NCBI RefSeq assembly: GCF_017349075.1
Contig: NZ_JAFMOF010000001.1
Coordinates: 1,550,001-1,614,000, forward strand
Source: Streptomyces triculaminicus
Lineage (GTDB): Bacteria; Actinomycetota; Actinomycetes; Streptomycetales; Streptomycetaceae
Direction: 5' to 3'
DNA length: 64,000 nucleotides
Shown here: positions 28,382-35,800 of the stretch, in pieces
Numbering within the stretch: the stretch's first letter is position 1
Layout of the letters: each line of letters opens with the position of its first letter
The notes under the pieces: generated by a model
Database searches by the model: none
What the model saw: the letters and a program-made list of their open reading frames with translations, nothing else
What the model was told of the DNA's origin: nothing
Made by a program: the position numbers and the translations under genes

Positions 28382-28893
28382 GCCGGGCTCCCTGAGGGTG
28401 TCGTGTCGGGGTGCAGGCGCGCCAGCGGCCGGCCGTAGGAGTGGTCGGGGTAGCGCCACAGGCCGTCGGGGTCGGGCCGGCGCATGCCCATGACGGCGAG
28501 GCCCGGATGGCCGGCGGCGATCGCCTCGGCGGTGTGCAGGTGGGCGGCCGAGTCGAAGGCCATGTTGCAGAACAGCGCGAGCAGCACCCAGAATTCGCGC
28601 TCGGGGTGGCCGGGAGCGGTCAGCCGCCGGACGAGGGCCGCGCGGTGGCCGGGTGGGAGCGCCTCGAAGGCCGGTGACGTGCCGTCGGGCGGCAGCGCGT
28701 GCTCGTCGGCGTGGGACCGGGCGTGCTCGTCGAGCAGCCGCGCGAGTTCGTCCAGGTCCTGGGAGATGCCGGTGGCGTCCCAGCGCAGGAGCTCCAGGGC
28801 GCCGGCCGCGGCCGCGCCGTCGAGGATGGTGTCCGCGTACGCCTCGAGCGTCCGCGCCGTGTGCTGCTCGTCCGGTATCTTCCGGTCACTCAA
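28378..28893 (-). CDS. DUF5987-like protein, first gene of the GMC operon
   Basis: A roughly 171-residue soluble helical protein. Visible landmarks are TLEAYADTILDG, an acidic helix DELARLLDEHARSHADEH, FWVLLALFCNMAFDSAAHLHT and the C-terminal GMRRPDPDGLWRYPDHSYGR. It resembles the small actinobacterial family (DUF5987) encoded before GMC oxidoreductases, possibly a subunit or maturation partner, comparable to the small subunit of some membrane GMC dehydrogenases; no signal peptide is seen. TTG 28,893 is preferred because GGAGG precedes it by 5 bases; GTG 28,905 is the alternative. The stop overlaps the GMC start (ATGA). Confidence 0.65.
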   Translation of the reverse strand: MSDRKIPDEQHTARTLEAYADTILDGAAAAGALELLRWDATGISQDLDELARLLDEHARSHADEHALPPDGTSPAFEALPPGHRAALVRRLTAPGHPEREFWVLLALFCNMAFDSAAHLHTAEAIAAGHPGLAVMGMRRPDPDGLWRYPDHSYGRPLARLHPDTTPSGSPA

Positions 28894-29024
28894 CTCCGCC
28901 TCCACTGCGTGGATATGGCTTTCGGTGTGCCGGTAATAGGCTGGGGGCGCGGGCGCGCCCAGGTTACCGGCGAGTTCGGAAGGAATCGTTCCGAATTCCC
29001 TCGGTGCAAACCCGTTTGAAATTC

Positions 29025-29052
29025 TTGCCAAAAACCGGCCAGCCGGTAGGCT
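29025..29052 (+). promoter_or_regulatory. Candidate sigma-70-type promoter for the StrR-like gene
   Basis: TTGCCA (29,025-29,030), a 16-bp spacer and TAGGCT (29,047-29,052) resemble a vegetative Streptomyces promoter pointing at the regulator gene that starts 117 bp downstream. The surrounding 275-bp divergent region is locally AT-richer than its neighbours, as expected for a promoter zone. Confidence 0.4.
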
Positions 29053-29168
29053 CTGACCGATCAAGGCCGGGCCGCCGTCGCGTGCGCCTGCCCGGTCCGC
29101 TCCACCGTGAAGTACGGCCCGCTCGAAGAACCGATCATGCGAGGCAAGAACGAACCACGGGGGACAGT

Positions 29169-30137
29169 ATGGAAAGAGCCGACGTCGGTGTGCGCTACGC
29201 CTATTCGGTGCGAATCGACAACCTCCTTCCCGCGGATTCACCGCGGCTGAACGGACTGGACGAGGAACACGCGCGCCAGCTGGCGGAGAAGGAATCGGAA
29301 TTACCGCCGATCCTCGTCCACCGGACGACCCTGCGGGTCATCGACGGAATGCACCGGATACGCGCCGCCGAACTGAACGGCCGCTCGGAGATCGCGGCCA
29401 CGTTCTTCGACGGCTCCGCCGCGGAGGCCTTCCTCCGCTCGGTCGTCGCCAACATCTCGCACGGACTCCCCCTGTCGATGGCCGACCGCAAGGCCGCGGC
29501 GGCCCGGATCCTGACCTCGCACCCCCTCCTCTCCGACCGCGCCGTCGCCGCCTACACGGGCCTGGCCGCCCGGTCGGTGGGAGCCGTGCGACGGCGTTCA
29601 GCCGCGGATTCGCTGCAGGTGAACGTCCGTATCGGCACCGACGGCAAGCCGCACCCGCTCAACCGCGCCGCCGGCCGCATCCGGGCCTCGGAGGTCATCG
29701 CCGAGCGGCCCGACCTGCCCCTTCGCGAGATCGCCAGGGTCGCCGGCATCTCCGTGGGCACCGCGCACGACGTCCGCACCCGGCTGCGCCGCGGGGAGGC
29801 CCCCGTCCCCGCGACGCGCGCCGCGACCGGCGACGGCGCCGTCGCCGGACGCGTGCGGACGACCGCGCGGACGGGACGGGACGAACACGACGGCACACGA
29901 GATCCTCATTTCACGCTGCGCAGGCTCGCCGGCGACCCCTCGCTGCGGCAGAGCGAGTCGGGCCGGGAACTGCTGCGCTGGCTGCACACTCAGGTCGCCA
30001 TGGGCGACGACTGGAAAAGGCGGATGGACGCCGTTCCGCCGCACTGCGCGGACGCCGTGGCCGAACTGGCCCGGCAGTGCTCGGACACCTGGCGGCAGAT
30101 CGCCCGGGAAATGCACCGCCGCACGTCCGCCGAATGA
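29169..30137 (+). CDS. StrR/ParB-N-domain pathway regulator with TTA codon
   Basis: A 322-residue StrR-type activator. The ParB-like N domain (IDNLLPADSPR, ELPPILVHRTTLRVIDGMHRIRAAE) is followed by HTH segments (SDRAVAAYTGLAARSVGAVRRRS; LREIARVAGISVGTAHDVRTRL) and a C-terminal helical domain. StrR-type proteins are cluster activators; the C-1027 enediyne cluster has one (SgcR1). It is a diverged paralogue of the gene at 23,811. Codon 45 is TTA (29,301-29,303), so translation should need the bldA tRNA, typical of cluster-situated activators. It lies divergent from the GMC operon and 45 bases upstream of the AraC-type gene. ATG 29,169. Confidence 0.9.
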   Translation: MERADVGVRYAYSVRIDNLLPADSPRLNGLDEEHARQLAEKESELPPILVHRTTLRVIDGMHRIRAAELNGRSEIAATFFDGSAAEAFLRSVVANISHGLPLSMADRKAAAARILTSHPLLSDRAVAAYTGLAARSVGAVRRRSAADSLQVNVRIGTDGKPHPLNRAAGRIRASEVIAERPDLPLREIARVAGISVGTAHDVRTRLRRGEAPVPATRAATGDGAVAGRVRTTARTGRDEHDGTRDPHFTLRRLAGDPSLRQSESGRELLRWLHTQVAMGDDWKRRMDAVPPHCADAVAELARQCSDTWRQIAREMHRRTSAE

Positions 30138-30182
30138 CCGCCGCCACACCGTGATGCATCTTCATCGAATCAGGGAGGGGTC

Positions 30183-30950
30183 ATGCTGAATTCCACCGAG
30201 TTGGCCGTCAAAAGGGTCATCGATGACATGCACGCCAATCTCGGCCAAGAGCTCACCATCGACGACATGGCCCGTACGGCGATGTTCAGCAAGTTCCACT
30301 TCACCCGGATCTTCCGGGACACCACCGGGGTCTCACCGGGGCGCTTCCTTTCCGCGCTCAGGCTCCAGGAGGCCAAGCGCCTTCTCGTCGGTACGTCGAT
30401 GAGCATCGCCGACATCAGCAGCGAGGTCGGCTACAGCAGCGTCGGGACGTTCAGTTCACGTTTCAAGATATGTGTGGGCGTCGCTCCCTCCGCGTATCGC
30501 GAAATGGGCGGATTCACCTCGGAGATCCGCACCGACGACAGTCACTGGACGGGCGGCCGGCAGCAGTCGCTGCGCGGCGAGGTCCTCCTTCCGCCCGCCC
30601 GGTCGCCGGGTTTCGTCTTCATGGGCCTCTTCCCCGGCTGCGTGCCCCAAGGTCAGCCCGTGCGCTGCGCGGTGCTCGACGGGCCCGGCGCCTACGAGCT
30701 GCCGGACGTGCCCGTGGGCACCTGGCATCTGCTGGTGCACTCGGTCCCCTTCGGATACGAGGGCGTGCCCTCGGGTCTCGGCGACGCCGTGACCCCGTCC
30801 GTCGGGGCCTTCGGCCCCCTCACCGTCCTTCCCGACACCGTCCTCGCCCCCGCCGACATCTGGCTGCGCGGCGTGCGGACGCTGGACCCGCCGGTGCTGC
30901 TGGCGCTGCTCGACCTGCGGATGGCGGCCCTCGAGGCGGTCGCCGGCTGA
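30183..30950 (+). CDS. AraC/XylS-type regulator with N-terminal HTH
   Basis: A 255-residue protein. The two AraC helix-turn-helix units occupy the N-terminus: LTIDDMARTAMFSKFHFTRIFRD (about residues 25-47) and SIADISSEVGYSSVGTFSSRFK (about residues 75-96), with GVSPGRFL between them. The C-terminal roughly 150 residues are a beta-rich domain of unknown ligand. The usual AraC order is reversed, as in Rob/SoxS-like and some antibiotic-cluster regulators; the C-1027 cluster also has an AraC-type regulator (SgcR2). The Shine-Dalgarno GGGAGGGG is 3 bases before ATG 30,183. It probably forms an operon with the StrR-like gene. Confidence 0.88.
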   Translation: MLNSTELAVKRVIDDMHANLGQELTIDDMARTAMFSKFHFTRIFRDTTGVSPGRFLSALRLQEAKRLLVGTSMSIADISSEVGYSSVGTFSSRFKICVGVAPSAYREMGGFTSEIRTDDSHWTGGRQQSLRGEVLLPPARSPGFVFMGLFPGCVPQGQPVRCAVLDGPGAYELPDVPVGTWHLLVHSVPFGYEGVPSGLGDAVTPSVGAFGPLTVLPDTVLAPADIWLRGVRTLDPPVLLALLDLRMAALEAVAG

Positions 30951-30971
30951 GGGACGGTCGCCGGCTGAGGG
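30937..30971. repeat. 18-bp tandem duplication over the AraC-type stop codon
   Basis: CGGTCGCCGGCTGAGGG is present at 30,937-30,953 and again at 30,955-30,971. The first copy encodes the final AVAG and stop. The second copy is non-coding, so the duplication does not change the protein. Confidence 0.7.
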
Positions 30972-31025
30972 GCGGGGGCCGGGCGGGCGGCCGCGGCGCG
31001 CGGGACGTCCCGCTCGGGGCTGCGG

Positions 31026-32417
31026 TCATGCCGCGGCTCGGACGGTCATCGGCAGCCCGCCCCGCACCCGCAGGGAGAGCATGGGCTCGGGGATCACCCG
31101 GTGGCCCGGCGGTGTGCTCAGGGTGAGTTCCCGTACGACCGCGGCCGTCACGAAGACGGCCTCCATCATGCCGAGATTGCTGCCCACGCAGAAGCGGGGG
31201 CCGGCGCCGAAGGGAAGGTAGGCGTAGCGGGGCCGGTCGCCCCCGCCGTCCGGGCCGAAGCGGTCCGGGGCGAAGCGCTCGGGCGCGTCCCAGAAGTCCG
31301 GGTGGCGGTGGAGGGTGTACGGGCAGATCAGCACGTCGGAGCCGGGCGGCACCGCCCAGCCGTCCACGTCGTCCGCCCCCTGGGCCCTGCGGGGCAGGAT
31401 CCACACCGGCGGGTAGAGCCGCATCGCCTCCTGGACGACCGCCGTGGTGTACGTCAGCCGCCGCAGGTCCTCGTAGCAGGGCGCCCGGTCGCCGAGGACC
31501 GTCACCGCCTCCTCGCGCACCCTGGCCCGCGCCTCGGGGTGCCGGTCGAGCAGGTGGAAGGTCCAGCCGAGCGTGCTCGCGGTGGTCTCGTGCCCGGCGA
31601 GCAGCAGGGTGACCAGTTCGTCGTGGAGCCGCTGCCGGCCCGCGCGGGGCCCGGCGGCGTCGAGCCGGGTCGAGGCGATGAGCCGGGACAGCGCGTCGTC
31701 GCCGTCGGCGCCGCCGGGGCGGCCGCCGCGCTCAACGACCAGGTGGTCGACCACCTCCCGCAGCCGCCTGCGGGCGCGGCGGAAGCGCAGCTGGTGGGGG
31801 AGCGGCACCCACATGGGCACCAGGCCCTGGGAGACCATCTCGAACATCGCCTGGTCCTGCACGGCCTCGAAGTCGTGGGCCACCGTGGCGTGGGCGGTGA
31901 GGTCGGCGTCCAGCAGGGTGTGCCCGAGCACGCCGAGGGTCAGCCCGGTCAGCTCCCGCACCACGTCGACGGGGGCGCCGCCCTCGTGCGCGCGCAGCCG
32001 GGCCACCAGCTTCGCCGCCTCCTCGGCGACGACGTCGGCCTGGCCTGCGACGCGCTTGTGCTGGAAGACGGGCTGGATGGTGCGGCGCTGGGCCCGCCAG
32101 CGCTCGCCGTCGCTGGTCAGCAGGCCGTCGCCCAGGGCGCGGCGGGCCTCCACCAGGCCGATGCCCTTGTGGTAGTTGGCGCTGTTGTCGGCGAGGACGT
32201 GCTTGGCGTGGTCGGGGTGGTTGAAGACGTAGAGCGTCTTGGGGCCCATGGACACCCGCACCGCGTCGCCGAGGTCCGCCGCCTCCCGCATGAGGGCGAG
32301 CCGGTCCGTGGCGAGCTTCTTCAGCAGGCCGGGCAGCGCCCTGCGCGGTGGCCCCGGCGGGGTGCGGCCGGTGCCGTGCCGCCGCGTGCCGTGCGGTGTC
32401 ATGCCGTGCCGTGTCAT
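31026..32417 (-). CDS. Cytochrome P450, last gene of the enediyne operon
   Basis: A 463-residue bacterial P450. The I-helix motif is AGHETTAS, the ExxR motif is in EAMRLYPP, and the heme loop is FGAGPRFCVG with Cys as the axial ligand. The region PVWILPRRA and the length recall the CYP102/CYP4-like fold rather than the short soluble class I type, and no membrane anchor is evident. The first roughly 20 residues are His/Arg/Gly-rich and low complexity; an internal start is possible. It overlaps the thioesterase stop by 4 bases, so it belongs to the cassette transcript. It probably oxidises the enediyne core or a side chain; the exact step cannot be predicted. Confidence 0.92.
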   Translation of the reverse strand: MTRHGMTPHGTRRHGTGRTPPGPPRRALPGLLKKLATDRLALMREAADLGDAVRVSMGPKTLYVFNHPDHAKHVLADNSANYHKGIGLVEARRALGDGLLTSDGERWRAQRRTIQPVFQHKRVAGQADVVAEEAAKLVARLRAHEGGAPVDVVRELTGLTLGVLGHTLLDADLTAHATVAHDFEAVQDQAMFEMVSQGLVPMWVPLPHQLRFRRARRRLREVVDHLVVERGGRPGGADGDDALSRLIASTRLDAAGPRAGRQRLHDELVTLLLAGHETTASTLGWTFHLLDRHPEARARVREEAVTVLGDRAPCYEDLRRLTYTTAVVQEAMRLYPPVWILPRRAQGADDVDGWAVPPGSDVLICPYTLHRHPDFWDAPERFAPDRFGPDGGGDRPRYAYLPFGAGPRFCVGSNLGMMEAVFVTAAVVRELTLSTPPGHRVIPEPMLSLRVRGGLPMTVRAAA

Positions 32418-32872
32418 GCCGGCCTCCCCGCGAGCGCCGGGCCCCCGGCGGCGTACGGCGCGAGCGCCCGGGCCAGGGCCTCGGGCACCAGGGCCGGGGC
32501 GGTGGCGGTGTTGGGCCCGCGCATGCAGGCCACGCGCTGGCGGCCGCGAGCGACCAGCGGCTGGTCGCCGTCCGGGCCCAGCCGTATGTAGTCGAAGGTG
32601 AACTCGAGCTGGGTCTGGGCGAGTTCGGCCAGCCGCATGCGGACGGAGAGCTCGTCGAAGGCGGTGATCTCGGCGAAGAACTCGCAGTCCACCTTGAGCG
32701 TGAACAGCTTGAGGTCCTCGCGCAGTTCGGCGAGGACGCCGGGCGCCCGTTCCTTGAGGAACATCTCCCGGCAGCGGCCCTGCCAGCGCAGGTAGTGCAC
32801 GTAGTAGACGTTGCCGACGAGGTTGGTCTCCTCGAGGCCCACCGTGTGCCGGTACTCGAAGTAGTCGGTCAT
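32414..32872 (-). CDS. Enediyne thioesterase (E10/TEBC, hot-dog fold)
   Basis: A 152-residue 4-hydroxybenzoyl-CoA-thioesterase-type protein. MTDYFEYRHTVGLEETNLVGNVYYVHYLRWQGRCREMF shows the family hallmark: Tyr-Phe start, ETNLVGNVYYVHY, and RCREMF. In enediyne pathways this enzyme releases the nascent polyene from the PKS ACP, giving heptaene-type products when the cassette is expressed. The size equals known members (SgcE10, CalE7). Start ATG 32,872 overlaps the PKS stop codon (ATGA), giving translational coupling. This is one of the most diagnostic enediyne genes in the window. Confidence 0.96.
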   Translation of the reverse strand: MTDYFEYRHTVGLEETNLVGNVYYVHYLRWQGRCREMFLKERAPGVLAELREDLKLFTLKVDCEFFAEITAFDELSVRMRLAELAQTQLEFTFDYIRLGPDGDQPLVARGRQRVACMRGPNTATAPALVPEALARALAPYAAGGPALAGRPA

Positions 32873-35800
32873 CCGCGTGCCGCTCCTTCGGTTCCTTCGG
32901 TCAGGAATGCCAGGACGACCGGCCGGGGTTCGCCGCGCAGCGCGGTGGCGAACGTCGCGACGCGCAGGCCGCCCGAGGCGAGGACCGCCCAGCGGTCGCC
33001 GCGCGGCGGGTCGAGGGTGAGCGGGGCGTCGGTCGTGATCCCGGCCTTCTTCAGGCACTCGAGGGCGGTCCACGCGCGCGTGGCGGCGCTGTCGTACGTC
33101 TCGCCCGACTGCTCGGCGAGCAGGGCGGCCAGCGGCGCGTGGGCGCCCAGGAGCCCGGCCCACTCGTCCGCGGGGCGGGCGGTCACGGTCTCGGCGTCGC
33201 AGGCCACCGTCGAATCGGCGACGACGCACAGGGTGATCCCGGCGCCGTGGGAGGCCGAGACGACGTCGCCGCCGTCGGTCTCCGGGCGGCCGTCGGGGCG
33301 GTGGCGCACCGCGGCCGGGCGGCCCAGGGCCCGCCGCACCGCGAGCGCGGTACGGGCCCTGCGGTCGTCCTCGCCGCCGTGCGGTTCCACGACGACGGCC
33401 ATGCGCGCGCCCAGGACGTCCTCCACCGCGCGTTCCAGGTAGGGGCCCAGCAGGGGGGCCGCCCAGGGTCCGCCGCCGTCGCCCTGGCGCACGGCCCGCA
33501 GCCGCAAGCCCTCCCAGCGTTCGACGACCTCGCCCCGCCCGTCGCGCACCGCGATGTCGTAGACGTAGGTGTCGCCGTCGCGTTCGCGCTCGGTGGCGCG
33601 GTAGCGCAGCGGGCCCTGGGGTGCCGTGCCGCCGCCGAGGGGGTACACCCGCTCGACGCCGGACGGCAACAGCGTCGCGTCCGGTACGCACACCTGGTTG
33701 CCGTGCATCAGCGCGTCCCGCATGCCGGGGTCGCCGAGCAGCAGCCGGTCCGGCAGGAAGCCCGCGAACCAGCCGGCCGGTCCGGCCGTGGCCACGTCGG
33801 CGTCGACCTGCCGGGCGGCGGCCCGGTGGAAGCGGCGCAGCCGCTGGAAGCGCGGGCCCTGGAACAGCACGCTCCCGTAGAGGTCGGCCGCCGCGTCCAG
33901 CGGCACGGGCGGCGCGTCGTCCTCCGCCGGCAGGGGCGGCCCGTCGGGGACGGCGGCCCCGGAGAAGACCAGGCGGGCCCGGAAGTGCTCGGCGGCGAAG
34001 CCCGTCTCCTCGCTGTGCACGGCGACCTCGACGGTCTCGGGGCCGGTGACGGTCGCGGCGACGCGGATCGTCGTGCTGCCCGCGGGGGGCACCACGACGG
34101 GCCGCAGGAACTCCGCCTGTTCGATCACCGGTACGGCCGTCCAGCCGGTGGCGGCGGTGGCGACCTGGGTCATGGCCTCCATCCCCAGCACGGCGGGGAA
34201 GAGCAGGTCGCCGTCGAGGAGGTGGTCGGCCAGGTAGGGGTCGGTGCCGGCGTTCAGTTCGACCTCGGTGACCAGCTCGACGCCGTGGTAGCGCACGAGC
34301 GGCTTGCCGGCGAAGCGCAGCAGCGGCAGCGGCGGGAGGTCGTGCCGCAGGGTCGCGACGCCCTCGGTGCGGCCGGTGACCACCACCGGTCCGCGGGCCT
34401 CGGGGTCGGCGAGCAGTCGCCGCAGGACGGCCACGCCCTGGTCGGGGGAGAGGGGGGTGACGCCCTCGCGGGAGAGGGACTCCACGACCGACAGCCGCTC
34501 GCCCATCCCCACCCCGGACCACACCGACCACTCCAGGCACAGCGCACGGCAGTGCGGGTGCCGCCGTGCCACCTCCTCGGTGAGGTCGGTCAGCCACTCG
34601 TTGGCGGTGGCGTAATGGGCCTCGCCGCGCAGCCCGGAGCGGCCGATGACGCTGCCGAAGGCGACCAGCAGCCGCAGCCGCGCCGGGTCGAGCGCGTCCA
34701 GCAGGTGGCGCAGCCCGTCGACCTTGGGCGCGAACGTCCGCCGGAACGCCGCCATGTCCAGCCCGGTCAGGGCGGTGGGTTCGTTGCGGCCCGCGCCGTG
34801 CAGCACGGCGGTGACCGGGCCCAGGTCCCGCGTCAGCTCCTCGACGGCGGCGCGGGTGGCCTCCGGGTCGGTGAGGTCGGCACGCGCGTAGCGCACGGTC
34901 GTTCCGCCCTCGGCCATCCGCTTCAGGTTCGCCGCCAGCTCCGGGTCCGCCTTCGGGTCGGAGCGGCCCAGGACGGCCAGGCGGGCGCCGGTGTCCGTGG
35001 CGAGGGCCAGCGCGCACTCGGCCGAGATCCCCTTGCCGCCGCCGGTCACCAGCAGCACGTCGCCGTCGTCCAGCGGCTGTTCGGGGTGCGCGGGCGCCAT
35101 GGGCAGGGCGCGCAGGACGGGCACCCGGCGGGTGCCGTCGGCGTCGTAGTGGGCCTCGGAGAAGCGTGTGGTCGCCGCGGTCTCGGCCACCACCCAGCCG
35201 ACAGCCTCTGGAAGCTCCGGCACCTCGGGCACCCGCACCACGGTGGTGCGCAGGCGCGGCGCCTCCAGGTGCAGCGTCTTGGCGAGCCCGGCCGCGCCGC
35301 GCCCGTGCTGGACGAGGACGAACCGGCTCGCGGTCGTGTCCGCCAGTGCCGCCCGGGCGGCCTCGAGCGCCGGCTCCAGCTGCTCCTCGGAGCAGCCGGG
35401 CGGCAGCCACACCAGGACGCCGGAGCCGGCCCCCGCGCTCTCCAGCGCGGTGCGCAGCGGCTCGGCGAGCGGTGTGCCGCCGGGCGTGAACAGCCGCCAG
35501 GGCCCGTCGGGCTCGGGCAGCGGCCCGGCGGGCGGGGGGAGTTCGTCGTACCCGGGCGCGAAGGCGCGGGCCCAGGGTGCGGCGCCCGCGACGACGGGTA
35601 CGGGGGCGGCGTCGCCGTCCCGGTCCGTGCCGGCGAGGGTGTCGAGGGCCTCGGCGAGCTCGCCGACGGTCGCGGTGGCGAAGTTGGTGGGCACCTGGGC
35701 GGGCGGTACGCCGAGCCGGCGCGCGGCGCGGTTGACGAGCTGTCCCACGGTGATCGAGCTCAGGTGCAGGTCGTCCAGGAGCCTGCTGTCGTCGCCGACG

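Noticed and set aside
31026..32417. P450 as the flaviolin-coupling partner of RppA
   Set aside because: It is translationally coupled to the enediyne thioesterase and lies about 18 kb from rppA on the opposite strand.
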